A DNA stretch of 64,000 bases, taken from Gillisia sp. CAL575 (GTDB taxonomy: Bacteria; Bacteroidota; Bacteroidia; Flavobacteriales; Flavobacteriaceae). Position 1 is the stretch's first letter. Each line of letters starts with the position of its first letter. Below, piece after piece: positions 61,984 to 64,000 of the stretch. Where the stretch lies: the NCBI RefSeq assembly GCF_000403785.1, contig NZ_APHJ01000021.1, positions 434,001 through 498,000 of the forward strand, in the 5' to 3' direction. The position numbers were made by a program, and so were the translations under genes. A model generated the notes under the pieces. That model searched no databases, had not been told where the DNA came from, and was given only the letters and a program-made list of their open reading frames with translations.

Positions 61984-62145
61984 TTAAAATCTTTGCGACC
62001 TGCGGGAGTAAAGCAAGATTGTCATGACAATGACACATCTTGCTTTCCCTTCCGCAACTGCGATTGGTCCTCCTGAACCTACCCAAGCTAAATCATCAAA
62101 TTCAGTATAAGATTCAGTAGCCAATACTGTTTTCACTTTTTGCAT
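61984..62145 (-). CDS. Possible small ORF, 53 residues, across the oriT-like site
   Basis: ATG at 62145 opens a frame that begins MQKVKTVLATESYTEF and runs through GSGGPIAVAEGKA, then the palindrome, to TAA at 61984. It would cover the inverted repeat at 62010-62046. The first 35 residues look protein-like, the rest less so. No family recognised. Confidence 0.25.
   Translation of the reverse strand: MQKVKTVLATESYTEFDDLAWVGSGGPIAVAEGKARCVIVMTILLYSRRSQRF
61992..62030. repeat. Palindromic block, copy 2 (upstream of mob module)
   Basis: TTTGCGAC (61992-61999), AGTAAA (62007-62012) and TTGTCATGACAA (62019-62030), matching the block at 60321-60347 but with insertions between the words. Confidence 0.6.
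62010..62046. other. Candidate origin of transfer (oriT) hairpin
   Basis: A perfect 10-bp inverted repeat AAAGCAAGAT/ATCTTGCTTT (62010-62019, 62037-62046) encloses 17 nt that contain GTCATGAC. It lies 34 bp upstream of the mobC start, the usual position of oriT in mobilizable elements. The nick site is not known. Confidence 0.5.
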
Positions 62146-62996
62146 TGCATTAATTTTTCATTGAGGTCTTTATAGTTTTTGAAGGAATTCCGTTCATCGG
62201 TAGCACTCCTAAATAGTTTTAAAATCTTCGCTGTAGCTTGATCTCCCGCGGGATCATTATCGAGATATAGACGAATGTTCTCATAATTAGTAAGATGTCC
62301 CGTAATTTTATTGGTAAAGGCCAGAGAATTCAGGATGATAATATCTGATGCCTTTACCAGGTCTTCCTCCAATATTGCCAGAGATAAAAAATCAAACATG
62401 CCTTCAGTAATTAATAAAGTTTTAGATTTCCTTTTGATATAGGTATAGGATTTTGGAGAGCTGGACCCCTTGAAGTAGCTGTTTCGCAGTTCCCAGCCGC
62501 CTAGGGGGTTCTCTAATCCTATAGCGAAGTATTCCTTGCCGCTATAGCTAAACCAGACCTCTTTGCAATAAGGCTGGGCTATTTTTACAGGGATCTCTCT
62601 TTTTGCCAGATACTGGGTCAAGGCCTCATGTTCGATTTCTCTAGTCCTTAAAACTTCAATTTTAGAAGCAGTTCTCTTTTTTAAAATGGGCTGCTGAAAA
62701 GAAAAAGAGTCACAATTGTCTTCTAGAAACTCCAGAGCCTGTTTAACAGAAAAGTTCTTTATCGCTACGATTAAATCTAGCCCATTTCCGCCCTTTCCAA
62801 GCCCATGGTCATACCAACGGTTCAATTTTAAAGAAACCTTGAAAGAGGCCTGTGTTTCTGACCGTAGGGGACTCAGAAACCAGGCTTCTTTCTCCGCTAT
62901 CCTGCTTGGAAAGTGCCCTAGTTTTGCGAGTATTTTCACGATGCAAATACTACGGGCTCTTTCGCAGGTCACACCAATCTCTTTTTCTTTTTTCAT
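62133..62996 (-). CDS. Toprim-domain DNA primase of the mobile element
   Basis: A 287-residue primase-like protein. The N-terminal part (about 28-80, AWFLSPLRSETQASFKV...RWYDHGLGKGGNGLDLI) resembles the CHC2 zinc-finger domain, but cysteine ligands are replaced. A Toprim domain follows: LLITEGMFDFLSLAIL (Glu) and IRLYLDNDPAGDQAT (DxD type). It likely primes replication of the element or of the transferred strand. It precedes the mob genes and follows the helicase gene on the same strand. Confidence 0.87.
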   Translation of the reverse strand: MKKEKEIGVTCERARSICIVKILAKLGHFPSRIAEKEAWFLSPLRSETQASFKVSLKLNRWYDHGLGKGGNGLDLIVAIKNFSVKQALEFLEDNCDSFSFQQPILKKRTASKIEVLRTREIEHEALTQYLAKREIPVKIAQPYCKEVWFSYSGKEYFAIGLENPLGGWELRNSYFKGSSSPKSYTYIKRKSKTLLITEGMFDFLSLAILEEDLVKASDIIILNSLAFTNKITGHLTNYENIRLYLDNDPAGDQATAKILKLFRSATDERNSFKNYKDLNEKLMQCKK

Positions 62997-63115
62997 TAGC
63001 CTGTTTTTAATATTAAATGACTATAAATCATTATACTTCTGCGCATCATTTTTTTTGATGACAAAACGATGCGAAAGTGATGACCCTCCAAAAGCGTTGT
63101 TATCACTGGTCTTAT
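62997..63115. promoter_or_regulatory. Leader of the primase gene with nested inverted repeats
   Basis: The gap contains CGCATC, CATCA, TGATG and GATGCG words arranged as overlapping inverted repeats around an eight-T run (about 63032-63074). It may be an operator or an attenuator. No exact TAnnTTTG box was found. Confidence 0.35.
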
Positions 63116-63247
63116 TTATATTTCCTCATCATTCATCAAAAAAAAGAAATACCTAAGGCTGCTTTCTTTGGTGATATCCTCCGAATTACCCGGAATGATG
63201 ATTTTCCTGGCGGAAAGATCTTTAAACCGGTCATTCAGCAGGTTCAT
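63116..63247 (-). CDS. Possible small protein, 43 residues, coupled to the helicase gene
   Basis: ATG at 63247 lies 3 bp after the helicase stop and opens a 43-residue frame (MNLLNDRFKDLSARKIIIP ... FFFLMNDEEI). The tight spacing supports real translation. No family recognised. Confidence 0.45.
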   Translation of the reverse strand: MNLLNDRFKDLSARKIIIPGNSEDITKESSLRYFFFLMNDEEI

Positions 63248-63250
63248 CAA

Positions 63251-64000
63251 TTATGCATCACTTTTCTGTTCCTCACTAAAATACCGCAGCAGAAAAGATT
63301 TGGTAATAGTATAATAACGTCCCTTAGCAGGAGTTAATCCCAGACCTCCTTCCTGCCACATGATCATCTTCTGATAGTTTAGGGAGTTATCCTGGTTACT
63401 CAGTTTCCAGTCTTTTTTTAAGATCTGCCGCAATTGCGTTAAATCCGTTTTAATACGGGTTCTGTTTAAAACCTGTAAGGCATCCGTGGGGCAAACATTT
63501 ATTTCGTCCACTTCACAAGTTTCCATTAGACTGAAGAGCATGCTAGCCAGTTCCTTTTCCACACGATTTCGGTTATTCTGCATCAAATTTGTCAAAGCAT
63601 CCGTACTTATCTCTTTAGGGCTAAACCACATCCTGGTGCTGTGTTTAGTGATCAACTGACGCTGATCCAAAAAATATAGAAATGCCGGAATTTCTGCTTT
63701 AAGATCTTCTAAAAAATGTGTTTCTTCTTTTTTTAGGCTAGGGACTTTCAGCACCCAAAAGCGTGTTTCCTCACTATCGATTTTAATGAAGTTATCTTCA
63801 TTGTTACTGCAAAGAATAAACTTGCTAAAGAACTCCACCTCGCGCTTATCCTTGCCTTTAGCTTCCAGTTTATTAAAATCGGTGGTGCTTAAATATTTGA
63901 TCCGTTCGGTAAGCTCTTCTTTGTTGAACAACACTTCATCAATACAGATAAGAAGTTTGTTGGCCCAATCGGCATTAAACTGGCTGCTGAAATTGTCATT
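63251..64000 (-). CDS. Phage/plasmid-type replication helicase (C-terminal part)
   Basis: The frame is open to the right edge, so the protein is partial (249 residues seen). Near the edge LLICIDEVLFNKEE looks like a Walker B segment, followed by KFILCSNNEDNF and SEETRFWVLKVP, which fit the sensor-1 and arginine regions of SF3-like or VirE/DUF5906-type helicases. A winged-helix-like C-terminus follows. It probably works with the Toprim primase in replication of the element. The TTG/ATG at about 63934 is internal, not the start. Confidence 0.8.
   Translation of the reverse strand, partial: NDNFSSQFNADWANKLLICIDEVLFNKEELTERIKYLSTTDFNKLEAKGKDKREVEFFSKFILCSNNEDNFIKIDSEETRFWVLKVPSLKKEETHFLEDLKAEIPAFLYFLDQRQLITKHSTRMWFSPKEISTDALTNLMQNNRNRVEKELASMLFSLMETCEVDEINVCPTDALQVLNRTRIKTDLTQLRQILKKDWKLSNQDNSLNYQKMIMWQEGGLGLTPAKGRYYTITKSFLLRYFSEEQKSDA

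Larger units (their letters stand above)
50231..64000. mobile_element. Integrative mobilizable element in tRNA-Asn (right end outside the window)
   Basis: The region begins at the tRNA-Asn remnant. It carries a tyrosine recombinase at the boundary, cargo (nucleotide cyclase, ACP-like protein, TetR, RND efflux), a MobC/MobB-type mobilization module and replication genes (primase, helicase). At least 13.8 kb are present. The mob and primase genes look more GC-rich than the chromosome to the left. No type IV secretion genes are seen, so transfer probably needs a helper, though such genes could lie beyond 64000. Confidence 0.8.

Noticed and set aside
50231-64000. Complete conjugative element or prophage
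   Set aside because: No type IV secretion (tra) genes, capsid, tail or lysis genes are visible; only mobilization and replication genes are seen in this window.

Overview
The window looks like the chromosome of a marine-type Bacteroidetes bacterium, family Flavobacteriaceae, probably close to Gramella/Christiangramia (inference from gene content; no search was run). Supporting signs are AT-rich DNA, TAnnTTTG-type -7 boxes with very short leaders, a SusC/SusD polysaccharide locus, many short-signal lipoproteins, and flavobacterial families such as DUF3078, DUF3109 and GxxExxY.

Region 1 (1-12.7 kb) is housekeeping. It holds the 3' end of an unknown gene, a MarC-type membrane protein with a small partner, DUF3109, class Ia ribonucleotide reductase (nrdB, then nrdA), a GxxExxY gene bracketed by inverted repeats, a dGTPase-like protein, a soluble histidine kinase, a DUF3078 outer-membrane protein, dxs, and tadA facing dxs across a 38-bp gap. 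Region 2 (12.9-29.4 kb, all minus strand) is a polysaccharide utilization locus, most likely for laminarin or a related beta-1,3-glucan. In transcription order it reads: membrane-bound HTH regulator, SusC, SusD, a multidomain surface glycan-binding lipoprotein with a recent internal duplication, a PKD-GH16 lipoprotein, a GH3 beta-glucosidase, a second GH16 lipoprotein, and a sugar:H+ symporter.

Region 3 (29.7-50.2 kb) is mixed chromosomal content. It includes a 1203-residue exported protein with a degenerate phosphoesterase domain, a kinase-like middle and a C-terminal outer-membrane barrel. It also holds an AhpD-like/MerA-like pair, a HAD dehalogenase, a SYLF lipoprotein, a LacI regulator, tRNA-Arg(CCT), DUF1028, a lipoprotein with a duplicated His/Cys motif, DUF3095, an M28 peptidase and a class V aminotransferase. 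The region ends with the NAD-salvage pair pncB-pncA with a 7x7-bp tandem repeat at its promoter, an alcohol dehydrogenase, ZIP and VIT metal transporters, and miaE.

Region 4 (50.23 kb to the window end) is an integrated mobile element. It begins at a displaced 3' fragment of tRNA-Asn(GTT), followed by a tyrosine recombinase. The cargo is a membrane class III nucleotide cyclase, an ACP-like protein lacking the carrier serine, and a TetR regulator with a complete RND efflux system (TolC-like, adaptor, pump). A mobilization module follows (MobC-like, MobB-like relaxase, membrane protein), then a primase and a helicase that runs off the window. No conjugation (T4SS) genes are visible, so in this window it reads as an integrative mobilizable element. 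The right end, and the restored tRNA-Asn expected there, lie outside.

The points most worth follow-up are the GxxExxY module, the phosphoesterase/kinase-like/barrel fusion, the duplicated palindromic blocks around the mob genes with an oriT-like hairpin, and the tandem repeat at the pncB promoter.
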